Made by a program: the position numbers and the translations under genes. Under the pieces are notes generated by a model. That model worked only from the letters and a program-made list of their open reading frames with translations, made no database searches and was not told the origin of the DNA. From Deinococcus malanensis (GTDB lineage Bacteria; Deinococcota; Deinococci; Deinococcales; Deinococcaceae), in assembly GCF_014647655.1 (NCBI RefSeq), contig NZ_BMPP01000013.1, positions 66,191 to 130,190 of the forward strand: 64,000 nucleotides of DNA, given 5' to 3'. Shown here piece by piece: positions 46,145 to 55,401 of the stretch (positions within the stretch are counted from its first letter, which is position 1; each line of letters opens with the position of its first letter).

Positions 46145-47472
46145 TGGTGGACGTCGTTCTTCCGATCGTGGTGATTCTGGTGCTGGTGGTGCTCAATGGC
46201 CTGTTCGTCGCGGCGGAGTTCGCGCTGGTCGCGTCCCGCCGCACCCGCCTGACGGCGCTCGCCGACACCGGAAACCCGGCAGCCCGCTGGCTGACCACCG
46301 TCTTCGACGAGGAGACGGGCAAAGACCGCTACATCGCCATCGCGCAGCTGGGCATCACGCTCGCCTCCATCGGGCTGGGCATGTACGGGGAACCCGCGAT
46401 CGCCGGCTGGCTGTACGGGCCGTTCGAGGACGCTGGCCTGTCCTACGCGGCGGCGCACACGGCCGGGTTCATCATCGCGCTGAGCCTGATCACGTTCATG
46501 CATGTGGTCTTCGGAGAAATGATCCCGAAAGCCCTGGCCTTACAGGCGCCGGAAGCGGTCAGCCTGCAAGTGAACCCGCTCATGCGGGTATTCGGCTTCC
46601 TCTTCCGGCCGCTGATCCTTGTGCTGAACTTCCTGGCCCTGGGGTTGATGCGGCTGCTGCGTATCCGGGAACCGGGCAAGAACGCCTTTTTGTACACCAG
46701 CAAGGAGCTCAGCATCATCACGGATGAAAGTGCCGAGAGTGGTCAGCTGGGGGAAGTGCAGCGGGACCTGATCCAGAACATCTTTGCTCTCGAGGACCGC
46801 ACCGCCGAGGAGCTGATGACGCCCCGCCGCAGCCTGGAGGCCCTGTCGGTCAGCGCGGCCCCTGAGGAAGTTACCCGGCGGATCGCCGGGTCGCCGCGCA
46901 GCCGGTACCCGGTCTTCGAGGACAATCTCGATGAGATTATCGGGGTGCTGCACGTCAAGGACTTCATTCGTGCGCGCGTGGCAGGCAGGTCCCTCCATCT
47001 GGGCCGGCTGATTCGTCCCCTGCCCAGCGTGGCGGCGTCCTCCACGGCCGAGCATCTGCTGGCCCTGTTTAAGCGGGAACGCCTGCACGCGGCTCTGGTG
47101 GTCGATGAGTTCGGCGGCACCCTCGGCTTTGTCACGATGGATGATCTGATCGAGGACGTCATGGACGAAGAGGATGCGGGATCGTCGGACTGGGTGCAGC
47201 GCAATGAGGATGGCTCGCTGAGCCTGAATGGCGAGGTGACGCTCAGCGAGTTACGTGAGGATCATGGCCTGAACCTGCACAGTGAGGATGCGACGACGAT
47301 TGCTGGGCTGCTGCTGGGGGAGCACGGGACGGTGCCTTCGGCGGGGACCACGGTGTTCGTGCAGGGTCATGACCTCACGGCTGAAGAGGTACAGGGCCTC
47401 AAGATCACGCGCGTCCGGGTACGGCCAGTTCCGTCTTCCGCCGGCGGTTCTTCACTGGCTCCGGGGGGATGA
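46144..47472 (+). CDS. hemolysin C/CorC-type protein, second copy
   Basis: A 442-residue paralogue of the upstream gene with the same order: DUF21 (LVVLNGLFVAAEFALVASRR and VFGEMIPKALALQAPE), CBS pair (ELMTPRRSLEALSVSAAPEE, VVDEFGGTLGFVTMDDLIED), then the CorC end (DGSLSLNGEVTLSELREDHG). The shared A between TGA and ATG couples it to the first gene. The two proteins may form a heteromeric cation or solute transporter. The substrate is unknown. Confidence 0.93.
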   Translation: MVDVVLPIVVILVLVVLNGLFVAAEFALVASRRTRLTALADTGNPAARWLTTVFDEETGKDRYIAIAQLGITLASIGLGMYGEPAIAGWLYGPFEDAGLSYAAAHTAGFIIALSLITFMHVVFGEMIPKALALQAPEAVSLQVNPLMRVFGFLFRPLILVLNFLALGLMRLLRIREPGKNAFLYTSKELSIITDESAESGQLGEVQRDLIQNIFALEDRTAEELMTPRRSLEALSVSAAPEEVTRRIAGSPRSRYPVFEDNLDEIIGVLHVKDFIRARVAGRSLHLGRLIRPLPSVAASSTAEHLLALFKRERLHAALVVDEFGGTLGFVTMDDLIEDVMDEEDAGSSDWVQRNEDGSLSLNGEVTLSELREDHGLNLHSEDATTIAGLLLGEHGTVPSAGTTVFVQGHDLTAEEVQGLKITRVRVRPVPSSAGGSSLAPGG

Positions 47473-47512
47473 GGCACGGAGGACGCGTACGGGCAGCGGC
47501 TGGCCACCAAGA

Positions 47513-47989
47513 TCAGGCGTCGCGTTTCTCTTCTTCAGCGTGCTGCACCTGACCCACGAGGCGGCTCAGCGGCGCGAGCGTGAACAGGAACAGCAACGTA
47601 GCGCCGGTGGCGAGCACATACAGATGCAGCCCGCACGCCACCCCAACGCTGGCGGTGGCCAGCAGGCCGGCCGCGGTGGTGAGTCCCTGGGTCCCTCCCC
47701 CGCGCCGGTCGGAAAAAATTGCTCCAGCGCCCAGAAAGCTCACGCCACTGACGACTGCGCCGAGCACGCCCACCAGGTCAAAGCGGACCAGGTCGGACGA
47801 GGTGGCAAACTGGGTGATGAGCGTATCGGCCAGCACGACAAACAGGGAAGCGCTGACGCCAACAAGGATGTGAGTGCGCAGGCCGGCACTTCGTCGCCTC
47901 CGCTCACGCTCCCAGCCGATCAGCCCGCTCAGCACGGCGGCTATCACCAGACCTTCCATCAATCGCAGTTCAGCCCAGAAGTTCTCCAT
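47513..47989 (-). CDS. MgtC/SapB family membrane protein
   Basis: A 158-residue membrane protein. Features are [20 protein letters not shown] (the conserved GxxRExxxxxAGLRTH motif), [18 protein letters not shown], and [20 protein letters not shown] with [23 protein letters not shown] 47989 follows a TACGCT box at 6 nt, so a leaderless message fits. MgtC proteins are linked to Mg stress and survival in acid. It is convergent with the CorC-like genes. Confidence 0.9.
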   Translation of the reverse strand: MENFWAELRLMEGLVIAAVLSGLIGWERERRRRSAGLRTHILVGVSASLFVVLADTLITQFATSSDLVRFDLVGVLGAVVSGVSFLGAGAIFSDRRGGGTQGLTTAAGLLATASVGVACGLHLYVLATGATLLFLFTLAPLSRLVGQVQHAEEEKRDA

Positions 47990-47995
47990 CCGGCC

Positions 47996-48001
47996 AGCGT
48001 A
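47996..48001 (-). promoter_or_regulatory. -10 box TACGCT
   Basis: On the minus strand TACGCT ends 6 nt before ATG 47989, the leaderless layout seen at several genes in this window. Confidence 0.5.
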
Positions 48002-48128
48002 ACCTGGAGGACAAGTTTCGCCTCCAGCAGCAACTGTTGCCCAGGCCGCAAGGTCTTCCTCGGAATCTCTCCCCTGGCTGCTGGGCGGCCGGCCATCTGC
48101 CGGCACGGATCTTGCACATTCATCGCGG

Positions 48129-48134
48129 TACGCT
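48129..48134 (+). promoter_or_regulatory. -10 box TACGCT
   Basis: TACGCT ends 6 nt before ATG 48141 of the sensor kinase. No clear -35 box is seen. Confidence 0.5.
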
Positions 48135-48140
48135 GGGGTC

Positions 48141-50003
48141 ATGATCCCACAGGCGTTCAGGTGGTTGCTGGCAGGATGGCTGCTGGCCGCGCTCGCCGGA
48201 ACGCTGGGGCTGTACCTGATGACCCGGTCCGACCTGCATGAACGTTTCGATCTGGACGCCCGCGTGCTGCACCGCATGCTTTCACAACGCATGGAGCAGC
48301 AGGAAGCAGTGCTCCGCTCGGTCGATGCGCTGTGGCAGCAACAGGTCGGTCCCCTCACGTTGGGACGCTTTGCCGGCGTTCTGCTGGCCCCCTACCCCCA
48401 GGTGACCGCCGTGGAGGAGTGTGCTGGGACGTCCTGCCGCAGCGTCACCGCTGGACATTCCAGGCTCCCTCCTCTCCCCCCGGCCACGCCCGCGGACCCA
48501 ACCGTGGTGTGGCCCGGGACAGGCGGCCCACTTTACGCCCTGGCTCTCCGGCAGGTGCGCGTGTGGATCGACGCTGACCGGCTCCTCTCCCGGGACGATC
48601 TGCCCCACCAGATGCTCACCGTGCAGATCTACCGTCCTGATGGCACCGGTCTGCTCCTCAGCCGCGAGCAGGTCGTCGGCCGCGCGTCCCTGACCTTCCG
48701 CGTCGAGAAAAAGCTCGGAACAAGTCTGCAACCGTTCCCGGTCCGCTTTGAACGCGCCGTCCCCTGGACGGCGTGGCCGTGGACCTCCATCGCAGCCTGG
48801 TGGGTGACTACAGCGGTCGCAGCCCTGTGGGTGGTGCGTCTGGTCACGGCCCGGCGCCGCTCGGAACGGGCCCTGCAGGACGAGCGTCACCGCGCCGAGG
48901 GCATCCTGCGCTCAACCACCGACGGCATAGTCGCACTGGACCCCCAAGGACAGCTCCTTCAGGCCAATCCCGCCTCTCAGCAGGTGCTGGGTCACCTGCC
49001 GGTCAGCGTGGACATCCGCGCGGCGGTGGTGCTCCATGCGACCCTCGCCCAGGAACCGTTCGACACCGACGGCTTCTGGTCCAGTGACACCGCGTGTCCC
49101 TTGCCGGAGGGCACTGCCGTGCGCCGCGGAACGGAGACGGTTCTCGTCGAAGGTTCCATCGCTCCGGTGTTCGGGGACGCCGGGCAGATGCTCGGCCGGG
49201 TCTTCACCGTGCGTGAGGTAGGCCCCCTCCAGCAGCGCATGCTCGCGCAGCTTGGTGAAGGCGAGCGCCGGGTCCGGGAGCATGCCGAACAGCTCGCGCA
49301 CGTCTCGAGGCTGTCCACGCTCGGGGAGATGAGCGCGGGCCTCGCGCACGAGCTCAACCAGCCCCTCACGGCCGTCATGAGTTACGGGCAAGCCGGAGCA
49401 CGCCTGCTGGACGAGCCGGACCCGGATCTACCACGGGTGCGTCAGGCCATGACGGCGATGGTCACACAGGCCCGGAGGGCCTCGGACATCATCGGTCATC
49501 TGCGCCGGCTGGTCCGCCGGACGCCAGCCCGGCTGCAGCCGGTGGACCTGACGCAGGTCGTTCAGAACATCCTGACCCTCTGCCAGGCTGACCTCCACAT
49601 GCAGAACGTGCAGGTGAGCACGAAGTTCCCCCTGACGGCACCACTCGTCAGGGCGGACGCCGTGCAGGTCGAGCAGATTGTGCTGAACCTGGTCCGGAAT
49701 GCCCTGGATGCTCTCGCCCGCGTGGAATCCCGGGAGCTGACGCTGAGCATCCGCCGGCAGCCCTCGACCTGGGCTCTGACGATCCAGGACAGCGGCCCGG
49801 GTATCTCTCAGGAGGCACGACAGCGACTGTTCACGCCGTTCAACACGACCAAAGCAGACGGTCTCGGTCTGGGCCTCACGCTCTCTCAAAGCCTGGCCCA
49901 AGGCATGAACGGCGACCTCACCCTGGCAGAGGAAGCACACGGCGGAGCGGCGTTCATGCTGACCCTGCCGGTCTGGGAGGTTCAGCATGAACAGCCGGCT
50001 TGA
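48141..50003 (+). CDS. membrane sensor histidine kinase
   Basis: A 620-residue kinase. A helix at residues 6-26 and another near 217-232 flank an extracytoplasmic sensor of about 190 residues that contains two cysteines (CAGTSC). A PAS domain ([20 protein letters not shown]) is next, then the HisKA box [13 protein letters not shown] with the phospho-acceptor His near residue 403. The HATPase part has [12 protein letters not shown] (N-box), IQDSGPGIS and [13 protein letters not shown]. The family is that of FixL/DctB/TtrS kinases. The 3' end overlaps the response regulator by 17 bp, so they are a pair. Confidence 0.94.
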   Translation: MIPQAFRWLLAGWLLAALAGTLGLYLMTRSDLHERFDLDARVLHRMLSQRMEQQEAVLRSVDALWQQQVGPLTLGRFAGVLLAPYPQVTAVEECAGTSCRSVTAGHSRLPPLPPATPADPTVVWPGTGGPLYALALRQVRVWIDADRLLSRDDLPHQMLTVQIYRPDGTGLLLSREQVVGRASLTFRVEKKLGTSLQPFPVRFERAVPWTAWPWTSIAAWWVTTAVAALWVVRLVTARRRSERALQDERHRAEGILRSTTDGIVALDPQGQLLQANPASQQVLGHLPVSVDIRAAVVLHATLAQEPFDTDGFWSSDTACPLPEGTAVRRGTETVLVEGSIAPVFGDAGQMLGRVFTVREVGPLQQRMLAQLGEGERRVREHAEQLAHVSRLSTLGEMSAGLAHELNQPLTAVMSYGQAGARLLDEPDPDLPRVRQAMTAMVTQARRASDIIGHLRRLVRRTPARLQPVDLTQVVQNILTLCQADLHMQNVQVSTKFPLTAPLVRADAVQVEQIVLNLVRNALDALARVESRELTLSIRRQPSTWALTIQDSGPGISQEARQRLFTPFNTTKADGLGLGLTLSQSLAQGMNGDLTLAEEAHGGAAFMLTLPVWEVQHEQPA

Positions 50004-50610
50004 GCCGACGGTGTACATCGTCGACGATGACGAAGCGGTGCGTGACGCCTTGTCGTTCCTGCTGAGGACCATGGGCCTGAAGGTCGAGCCCTTCGCGGAC
50101 GGACCCGCGCTGCTTGCCGCCCTGAACCCACAGGATGTGGGCTGCCTGCTGCTGGACATCCGCATGCCACAGATCGGCGGACTGCAGTTGCAGACCCAGC
50201 TTCAGGCGCGCGGGAGTGACTTTCCGGTCATCATCATGACCGGCCACGGGAACGTGGACCTGTGCCGCCGGGCCTTTCAGCAGGGCGCGGTGGATTTCCT
50301 GGAAAAGCCCGTGGATGAAAACATCCTGCTTGAAGCGGTGCAGCGCGCCATTCACACCCACCTGAACCAACGCGGACGTCTGGCGGCCAGTGAAGAAGCC
50401 CGTCGACGACTCGCCCGCCTGAGTGACCGGGAACGCGAGGTGCTCACCGGCGTGATGAGCGGAGAGACCAGCAAGCAAAGCGCCCGGACCCTCAGCATCA
50501 GTGCCCGGACCGTTGAAACGCACCGCGCCAGCGTCTTTCAGAAGCTGGAAGTCACCTCTCTGGCCGAGCTGATGCGGACCTACCTGAATGCGGTCGAGTC
50601 GACTCCGTAA
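49987..50610 (+). CDS. response regulator, FixJ/NarL-type
   Basis: A 207-residue regulator. The receiver begins TVYIVDDDEAVRDALSFLL, with the phospho-acceptor Asp57 in LLLDIRMP, MTGHGNV and the conserved Lys in DFLEKPVDE. The LuxR-type HTH is LSDREREVLTGVMSGETSKQ followed by ISARTVETHRASVFQKL. It overlaps the kinase gene and should be its partner. Neighbouring heme-binding and ankyrin genes downstream are possible targets. Confidence 0.95.
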   Translation: MNSRLEPTVYIVDDDEAVRDALSFLLRTMGLKVEPFADGPALLAALNPQDVGCLLLDIRMPQIGGLQLQTQLQARGSDFPVIIMTGHGNVDLCRRAFQQGAVDFLEKPVDENILLEAVQRAIHTHLNQRGRLAASEEARRRLARLSDREREVLTGVMSGETSKQSARTLSISARTVETHRASVFQKLEVTSLAELMRTYLNAVESTP

Positions 50611-50676
50611 AACTACGTAGAGGTCTCGTGAATCACCCGGATGGCAACTGAGGGCCCGGCAGCGCACCATAGAGCC

Positions 50677-51186
50677 ATGAAAAAGATGTTTCTGACCGCC
50701 GGCCTGCTCGCCTCTGTTGCGGCTGCACAGACCACCCCAGCCCCCGCGCCCGCTCCGATTCAGCTGGCCCCCACGACCACGGTGCAGCACGCGACCCTGA
50801 GCCTCGCGGCGGCCAACCGCATCGCCATGCTGGCGGTGGGCAACTGTGCCGCGCAGGGCTACAACGTCACGGCCACCGTGGTCGACCGTATGGGCGTCAC
50901 CCTCAGTGTGGCCCGCGCCGAGAACGCCGGCCCGCACACTGTCGACGCCAGCCTGCGCAAAGCCTACACCAGCGCCAGTGCCCGCAACCTGACCAGCGCC
51001 ATGGCAGCGGGGCTGGCCGCCAACCCGACCCTGGCCGACATCCCCGGCTTTCTGATCCTGGCTGGTGGTGTGCCGGTCCGCGTGAACAACGCGGTGGTCG
51101 GGGCCGTGGGCGTGGGCGGCGCACCGAGTGGGCTGGTCGACGAGAAATGCGCCACCGACGCGATCCGTACGGTCCTGGGGCAGTAA
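50677..51186 (+). CDS. secreted heme-binding protein (HbpS/GlcG-like)
   Basis: A 169-residue protein with a signal peptide (MKKMFLTAGLLASVAAAQ) and a short Pro/Ala linker. The single domain shows NVTATVVDRMGVTLSVARAE, the AYTSASARNLTSAM helix, GFLILAGGVPVRVNNAVVGA and VGVGGAPSG with DEKCATDAI, as in HbpS/GlcG proteins. HbpS of Streptomyces senses heme and redox stress outside the cell with a two-component pair. Here a FixL/FixJ-like pair lies directly upstream. I chose ATG 50677; an in-frame ATG at 50641 precedes a non-signal stretch. Confidence 0.88.
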   Translation: MKKMFLTAGLLASVAAAQTTPAPAPAPIQLAPTTTVQHATLSLAAANRIAMLAVGNCAAQGYNVTATVVDRMGVTLSVARAENAGPHTVDASLRKAYTSASARNLTSAMAAGLAANPTLADIPGFLILAGGVPVRVNNAVVGAVGVGGAPSGLVDEKCATDAIRTVLGQ

Positions 51187-51235
51187 CCGGATCGTGAAGT
51201 ACTTGGTGCTGCGGCGCGCCCACTCAGGAACACGT

Positions 51236-51958
51236 ATGTACAGAACCTTTTTCGCTCTGGGATTGATGGGGCTGCTGATGGCTGGTTCGCCCCAGGGACA
51301 AGCTCGCGGTGACGCTTCCGGAGCAGCCGTAAGGCGCACGCAGGCGCAGCTTGATGCCACGGTCCTGCGGGTCGCGAGTACCGGCCCCGCGGCTCGAATT
51401 GCGCAGCTTCTCAGGTCAGGCGCCAGCCCGGACGCACGGGACGGCAACAGCCGCTCTGCGTTGACGGTCGCAGCCCTCGCCGGGCAGGTGGACGTCGCCC
51501 GGGTCCTGGTGGCTGCTGGAGCCGACCCGGACGCTCAGGACGACGAACACAACAATGCTCTGCTGGTCACTGGAGAAACCGGGGACGTCGACATGCTACG
51601 CGTGGTCCTGACCGCCCGACCTGACCTGACCCGCACCAACCGGTATGGCGGCACGGCCCTGATTCCCGCGGCGGACCGGGGCCATCTGGAGTATGTCCGC
51701 GAGATCCTCCGGACCACCCGGATCAACGTGAATCACGTCAATCACCTGGGTTGGACGGCACTCCTGGAGGCTGTGATACTGGGCGACGGGGGGAAAGTCC
51801 ATACCGAGATCGTGCGGGAACTGCTTGTCCACGGGGCAGATCGGCGCATTGCCGATCGGGAGGGAGTCACCGCGTTGCAACACGCCCGCAAGCGTGGTTT
51901 CACCTCGATCATTACCCTGCTCGACACGTCTTCCACGACAAGAACGAATCGCCGGTAA
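51236..51958 (+). CDS. secreted ankyrin-repeat protein
   Basis: A 240-residue protein with a signal peptide (FFALGLMGLLMAGSPQGQA). Six ankyrin-like repeats cover residues 50-230, for example RSALTVAALAGQVDVARVLV, GGTALIPAADRGHLEYVREI and GVTALQHARKRGFTSIITLL. A periplasmic ankyrin protein suggests a binding or chaperone role. It follows the HbpS-like gene with a 49-bp gap and is likely co-transcribed. I chose ATG 51236, which has CAGGAACAC upstream. Confidence 0.88.
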   Translation: MYRTFFALGLMGLLMAGSPQGQARGDASGAAVRRTQAQLDATVLRVASTGPAARIAQLLRSGASPDARDGNSRSALTVAALAGQVDVARVLVAAGADPDAQDDEHNNALLVTGETGDVDMLRVVLTARPDLTRTNRYGGTALIPAADRGHLEYVREILRTTRINVNHVNHLGWTALLEAVILGDGGKVHTEIVRELLVHGADRRIADREGVTALQHARKRGFTSIITLLDTSSTTRTNRR

Positions 51959-52211
51959 GCCATTCTGCGGTGACCTGCGCCGCTTCACCCGGCCTGGGTG
52001 CTCACCTGCCATCCCGACCTGCTCGTGATCTACCTGGAGATGACTGTCCGGATCTGAACACGCTGTACACCGCTGATGGGCCAGGGGTGACCGATAGATC
52101 GGCGCGGGAGTGACCGCCTGGACCGCCTGTTTTATGATGATGGTGGTCTCAGGTGCTGGCAGGACTTCCAACGAGCAAGCCTAAGCAGACATCCTTGTCC
52201 CAGAAACCTTG

Positions 52212-52440
52212 ACGGATCCGCCCCCGGTCGAGGCCCTGCTGCTCACCCGGGCGGTGCACGGGGAGGGGAACCTGTACGCCTGCTGGCATGTTGCCCACCT
52301 GGCCGAAGAGCCTCGCAGGCTCGAATAGGCGAACGAGGAACTCGAGGCGTTCGCCTATTCAGGCCCGCATGACCTCCGGACTCCGGTGCGGCACATTGTC
52401 GGCTTTGCCAGCCATGAGCTCATGGAGGTGTCACCGCGCC
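52212..52440 (+). pseudogene. sensor histidine kinase fragment
   Basis: One frame reads a coiled region, then a TAG stop, then ANEELEAFAYSGPHDLRTPV and RHIVGFASHELM. This is the HisKA box of Deinococcus sensory-box kinases (NEELEAFAYSVSHDLRTPVRHI) with Ser-His region altered to SGPHDL. The ATPase domain and most of the sensor are absent, and an in-frame stop lies just before the box. It is a leftover of a deleted kinase. The rest of the 500-bp gap (51959-52458) has no gene. Confidence 0.75.
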
Positions 52441-52458
52441 CTGCTCCCCACCGCAGCG

Positions 52459-52839
52459 TCAGGATTCGAGGACCGCCAGCGCGTCGACCTCTACCAGCAG
52501 GCCCGGATTGAGGCCCACATACACGGTGCTGCGGGCCGGGTAGGGTGCATCGAAGAACTCACGGTACACGGCGTTCATCGCTGCGAAGTCCTCGGCTCGG
52601 GTCAGGTAGACGCCCACACGCAGCACGTCACCCATGCCGGCTCCGGCTGCCGCGAGGGCGGCACGCACGTTCTCCAGCGCCTGTCGGGTCTGCGCCTCCA
52701 CGCCCTCACGAGGGGCTCGGGTCTGTGGGTCCACCCCCACCTGACCCGCCGTGTGAACAAACGGACCGATGCGGACAGCGTGAGAGTAGGGCCCGGCCGC
52801 TGCCGGGGCATGCTCGGGCGTGAAGCTCTGACGTGACAT
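52459..52839 (-). CDS. ridA: RidA family enamine/imine deaminase
   Basis: A 126-residue RidA/YjgF protein. It has GPYSHAVRIGPFVHTAGQVG, TRQALENVRAALAAAGAGMG with DVLRVGVYL, and the signature YPARSTVYVG with the key Arg. RidA hydrolyses reactive 2-aminoacrylate and related enamines made by threonine/serine dehydratases. Its gene lies 27 bp after the threonine dehydratase gene on the same strand, so enzyme and protector are co-expressed. Confidence 0.94.
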   Translation of the reverse strand: MSRQSFTPEHAPAAAGPYSHAVRIGPFVHTAGQVGVDPQTRAPREGVEAQTRQALENVRAALAAAGAGMGDVLRVGVYLTRAEDFAAMNAVYREFFDAPYPARSTVYVGLNPGLLVEVDALAVLES

Positions 52840-52866
52840 GGGGGAGGTTCTACCACGCCCCGTCCA

Positions 52867-53781
52867 TCAGGGCAGCCAGTTGCCGCCACACACGAACATC
52901 CCCAGGCGGGGCGGCAGATCAGCGCCCTCCAGCAGCGGCGCGAGGGGCAGACCTGCCGTGGGCTCCACGACCTGCTTGAGGTGCCGCATCATCAGGCGCT
53001 GCGCCTCCAGGATGCTCTCCTCCCGCACGGCGAGCACCTCGTCCACATGCTTCTGCACCACGGGGAACGTCAGGGCACCCGGCATCATGGTCTGCACGCC
53101 GTCCGCAACCGTGCGGGGCGGCGCCTCCAGCCGGATCCGTTCACCCGCTAGGAGGCTTCGGCGCGTGTCGTCACCTGCCTCGGGCTCGACGCCAATCACG
53201 CGCGTATCCGGCCACACCGCCTTGATGACGGTCGCGATGCCGCTGATCATGCCGCCACCACCCACAGCGACGAGGACCGCATCCGGTGCCTCTGATTGCT
53301 CGGTGAATTCCAGGGCCTGCGTGCCCTGTCCCGCCATGACCTGCGGGTCGTCGTAGGCGTGGATGTAGTGAAAGCCGCGATCGGCGGCGATAGCACGCAC
53401 GAATTCCTCGCCGTTGAGGCGGGTGACGCCCTTATCCATGACCGTCGCGCCGTAGGAACGCACCGCCGCCTTCTTCGTCTCGCTGGCGTCCTCATACATC
53501 ACGACGACGCAGGGGACGCCCAGCACGCGCGAGGCGAAGGCCACGCCCTGCGCGTGGTTCCCGCTCGACAGGGTCACCAGTCCACGCGGGCCGCCAAGCT
53601 GCAGCGCCGCGTTCAGCGCCCCGCGCACCTTGAAGCTGCCGGTCTTCTGGAGGTGCTCGCTCTTGAAAAGCAGTTCGCGGCCCAGCAGACGGTCAAGCGA
53701 TCCCGACGACAGGACCGGTGTGCGGTGGATGTGCGGCGCGAGCCTCCCGGCAGCTCCACAGACGTCCTTAAGCGTGATCAC
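52867..53781 (-). CDS. threonine/serine dehydratase, PLP-dependent
   Basis: A 304-residue fold-type II PLP enzyme. Lys51 in KTGSFKVRGA binds PLP, the phosphate loop is VAVGGGGMISG, and SSGNHAQGVAFA is the typical substrate loop. The length lacks the regulatory ACT domain of IlvA, so it is the catabolic or racemase-like type. I chose GTG 53781, 6 nt after the -10 box TACACT; an in-frame ATG 53811 lies upstream of that box. It is the first gene of an operon with RidA. Confidence 0.92.
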   Translation of the reverse strand: MITLKDVCGAAGRLAPHIHRTPVLSSGSLDRLLGRELLFKSEHLQKTGSFKVRGALNAALQLGGPRGLVTLSSGNHAQGVAFASRVLGVPCVVVMYEDASETKKAAVRSYGATVMDKGVTRLNGEEFVRAIAADRGFHYIHAYDDPQVMAGQGTQALEFTEQSEAPDAVLVAVGGGGMISGIATVIKAVWPDTRVIGVEPEAGDDTRRSLLAGERIRLEAPPRTVADGVQTMMPGALTFPVVQKHVDEVLAVREESILEAQRLMMRHLKQVVEPTAGLPLAPLLEGADLPPRLGMFVCGGNWLP

Positions 53782-53787
53782 CCCGAC

Positions 53788-53793
53788 AGTGTA
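53788..53793 (-). promoter_or_regulatory. -10 box TACACT
   Basis: Minus-strand TACACT ends 6 nt before GTG 53781, fitting a leaderless transcript of the dehydratase-ridA operon and deciding that start. Confidence 0.5.
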
Positions 53794-53837
53794 GGCGCAT
53801 CGTGGCGTCACGGCAGTCTGTTTATCCAGATATTTCG

Positions 53838-53876
53838 CCCCTTGAACCCCCTGAAACGCTGACGGGGTTCAAGGGG
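53838..53876. repeat. 13-bp stem inverted repeat upstream of threonine dehydratase
   Basis: CCCCTTGAACCCC (53838-53850) and GGGGTTCAAGGGG (53864-53876) are perfect complements around a 13-nt loop. It lies about 45-80 bp upstream of the -10 box, so it is a possible operator or a hairpin. No T-run follows. Confidence 0.6.
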
Positions 53877-54345
53877 ATTCAAAGGGCAGTGATGTTGGGC
53901 CAGCGTGCCGGATGCTCACGCACGGGGCAGCCTGACTGGCTTCGGCCCGATGACCGCGGACAAGTGGGTGCCGATCAGTTCACAAACGCGATTAAATCCG
54001 GCGCCCAAAGGGAGAACGCTCAATACGCGCTGTCCTCCCACCTGCACTCTCAGGCATGACCCATCCGCCCCGGTGCGTCACAACTGGCCCCGACCACCCG
54101 GTCATCCCCGGCAGTAGTCAGAGTGACTGTCACCGACCGCGCTGGCGCTCAGCACGCCAGCCTTGCCACCTGGAGAGAGTACCCAGGTCAACTTGCGCGG
54201 GGCCCGGCTGCGCCTGGATCGTGCATCCGTGCAGGTGCACTTCCAGTAGGTTCCGCCAAGAGGAAAGCCGGGATATTGAAAGACACCCTGTGGGGTGACC
54301 AGGACTCGGGTCGGCGCGGAACACCTGCCACGCCGGGCAGGCGCC
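53877..54345. other. intergenic stretch, about 470 bp
   Basis: This is the divergent gap between the dehydratase and the amidohydrolase. I see no protein-like frame; the promoter of the amidohydrolase lies at its right end (TACACT at 54346-54351). Confidence 0.4.
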
Positions 54346-54351
54346 TACACT
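54346..54351 (+). promoter_or_regulatory. -10 box TACACT
   Basis: TACACT lies 11 nt before ATG 54363 and is preceded by GCGCC, the same context as at the dehydratase and 12260 starts. Confidence 0.45.
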
Positions 54352-54362
54352 GAGCGCACAGC

Positions 54363-55217
54363 ATGGACATCGTCGACGCGCAGGTGCATTTCAATCTTCT
54401 TGGGACCCTCGACGCGGGCGTGGCTGCCATGGACGCGGTCGGGGTTAGCGCCCTGCTTTATGACGAGTACTGGGCCTTTGATGCCAAAAGCCGCATTCTG
54501 CCGGGATATGAACTGCCTGGAGGGGCCTTCCGGCAGGTGTTTCCCCTTGCGGAAGAAGCGGCGCTCCGCTATCCCGAGCGGTTTGCGTACCTCGTGCGAT
54601 TTGACCGCCGGGACCCCGACCTCGATGCGCTGGTCGGCAGCATCCGGACCGTTCCGCAGCGCAAGGCCCTGCGCGTGGTGCCCTGGACGCCCGAGGGCTT
54701 CGAGCAGTTTGCTGAGGGCGCCGACGCACCGCTGTTCGCCGCTGCCCAGCGGCACCGGGTGCCGGTCTTCGTGCTGCTTCCGGGGCGCACACGGCTGCTG
54801 CACCCCTACCTCCATGCCTTTCCGGATGTCCCGGTCATCGTCGACCACTGCGGCGTGACGCTCGCGCCGGGACGCCTGCACGACGACCGCCTGTCGGGGT
54901 TCGATGACGTTCTCGCGCTTGCGCAGTTTCCCAACGTCGCGCTCAAGTGGAGTCACGCGCCGCGCCTGTCGGGGGGCGCCTACCCCTACCCGGACGTGCT
55001 GGCCATGCTGCTCCGTGTCGTGGAAGCCTTCGGGCCCCAGCGGGTGATGTGGGGAAGTGACCACACGCAAAGCCGGGACCACCATTCCTGGGCCGAGTCC
55101 CTGTACTACATTCGCGACACGCCCGAGCTGTCATCCGAGGAGAAAGGCTGGATCCTGGGCCGGAGCCTGCGCACCGTCCTGCAGTGGCCTGCCCCTGCAG
55201 GCACGTCGGGCGCGTAA
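54363..55217 (+). CDS. amidohydrolase family protein
   Basis: A 284-residue TIM-barrel protein of the amidohydrolase_2 type. DIVDAQVHFNLLG opens as DxHxH-like, with QVH in place of HxH. VPVFVLLPGRTRLL, VIVDHCGVTLAP (His) and VMWGSDHTQSRD (the late Asp-His) supply further site residues. Family members are decarboxylases or lactonases of aromatic and sugar acids. The first metal site looks altered (one His instead of two), so the activity is uncertain. It stands alone upstream of the tricorn gene. Confidence 0.85.
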   Translation: MDIVDAQVHFNLLGTLDAGVAAMDAVGVSALLYDEYWAFDAKSRILPGYELPGGAFRQVFPLAEEAALRYPERFAYLVRFDRRDPDLDALVGSIRTVPQRKALRVVPWTPEGFEQFAEGADAPLFAAAQRHRVPVFVLLPGRTRLLHPYLHAFPDVPVIVDHCGVTLAPGRLHDDRLSGFDDVLALAQFPNVALKWSHAPRLSGGAYPYPDVLAMLLRVVEAFGPQRVMWGSDHTQSRDHHSWAESLYYIRDTPELSSEEKGWILGRSLRTVLQWPAPAGTSGA

Positions 55218-55401
55218 TGGAGCCGGCGTGGTCTGGGCACGCCTGGGCAGCGTGGGAGAAGGCTGCCGGCCGGGTCATGAATGCCCCTGCACCGGAAAAG
55301 CAACCCGGAAGCCGTGGGGAAGCGCACGATTTGGCCCCTGCCGTACGGCGCGGTAAGCTCGCGGCAAGCCGATGCACATCCCAACCACTGAGGAGTTCCC
55401 C

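Noticed and set aside
49954..51447. 497-codon minus-strand open frame
   Set aside because: It covers the response regulator and HbpS-like genes in antisense and has no family features.
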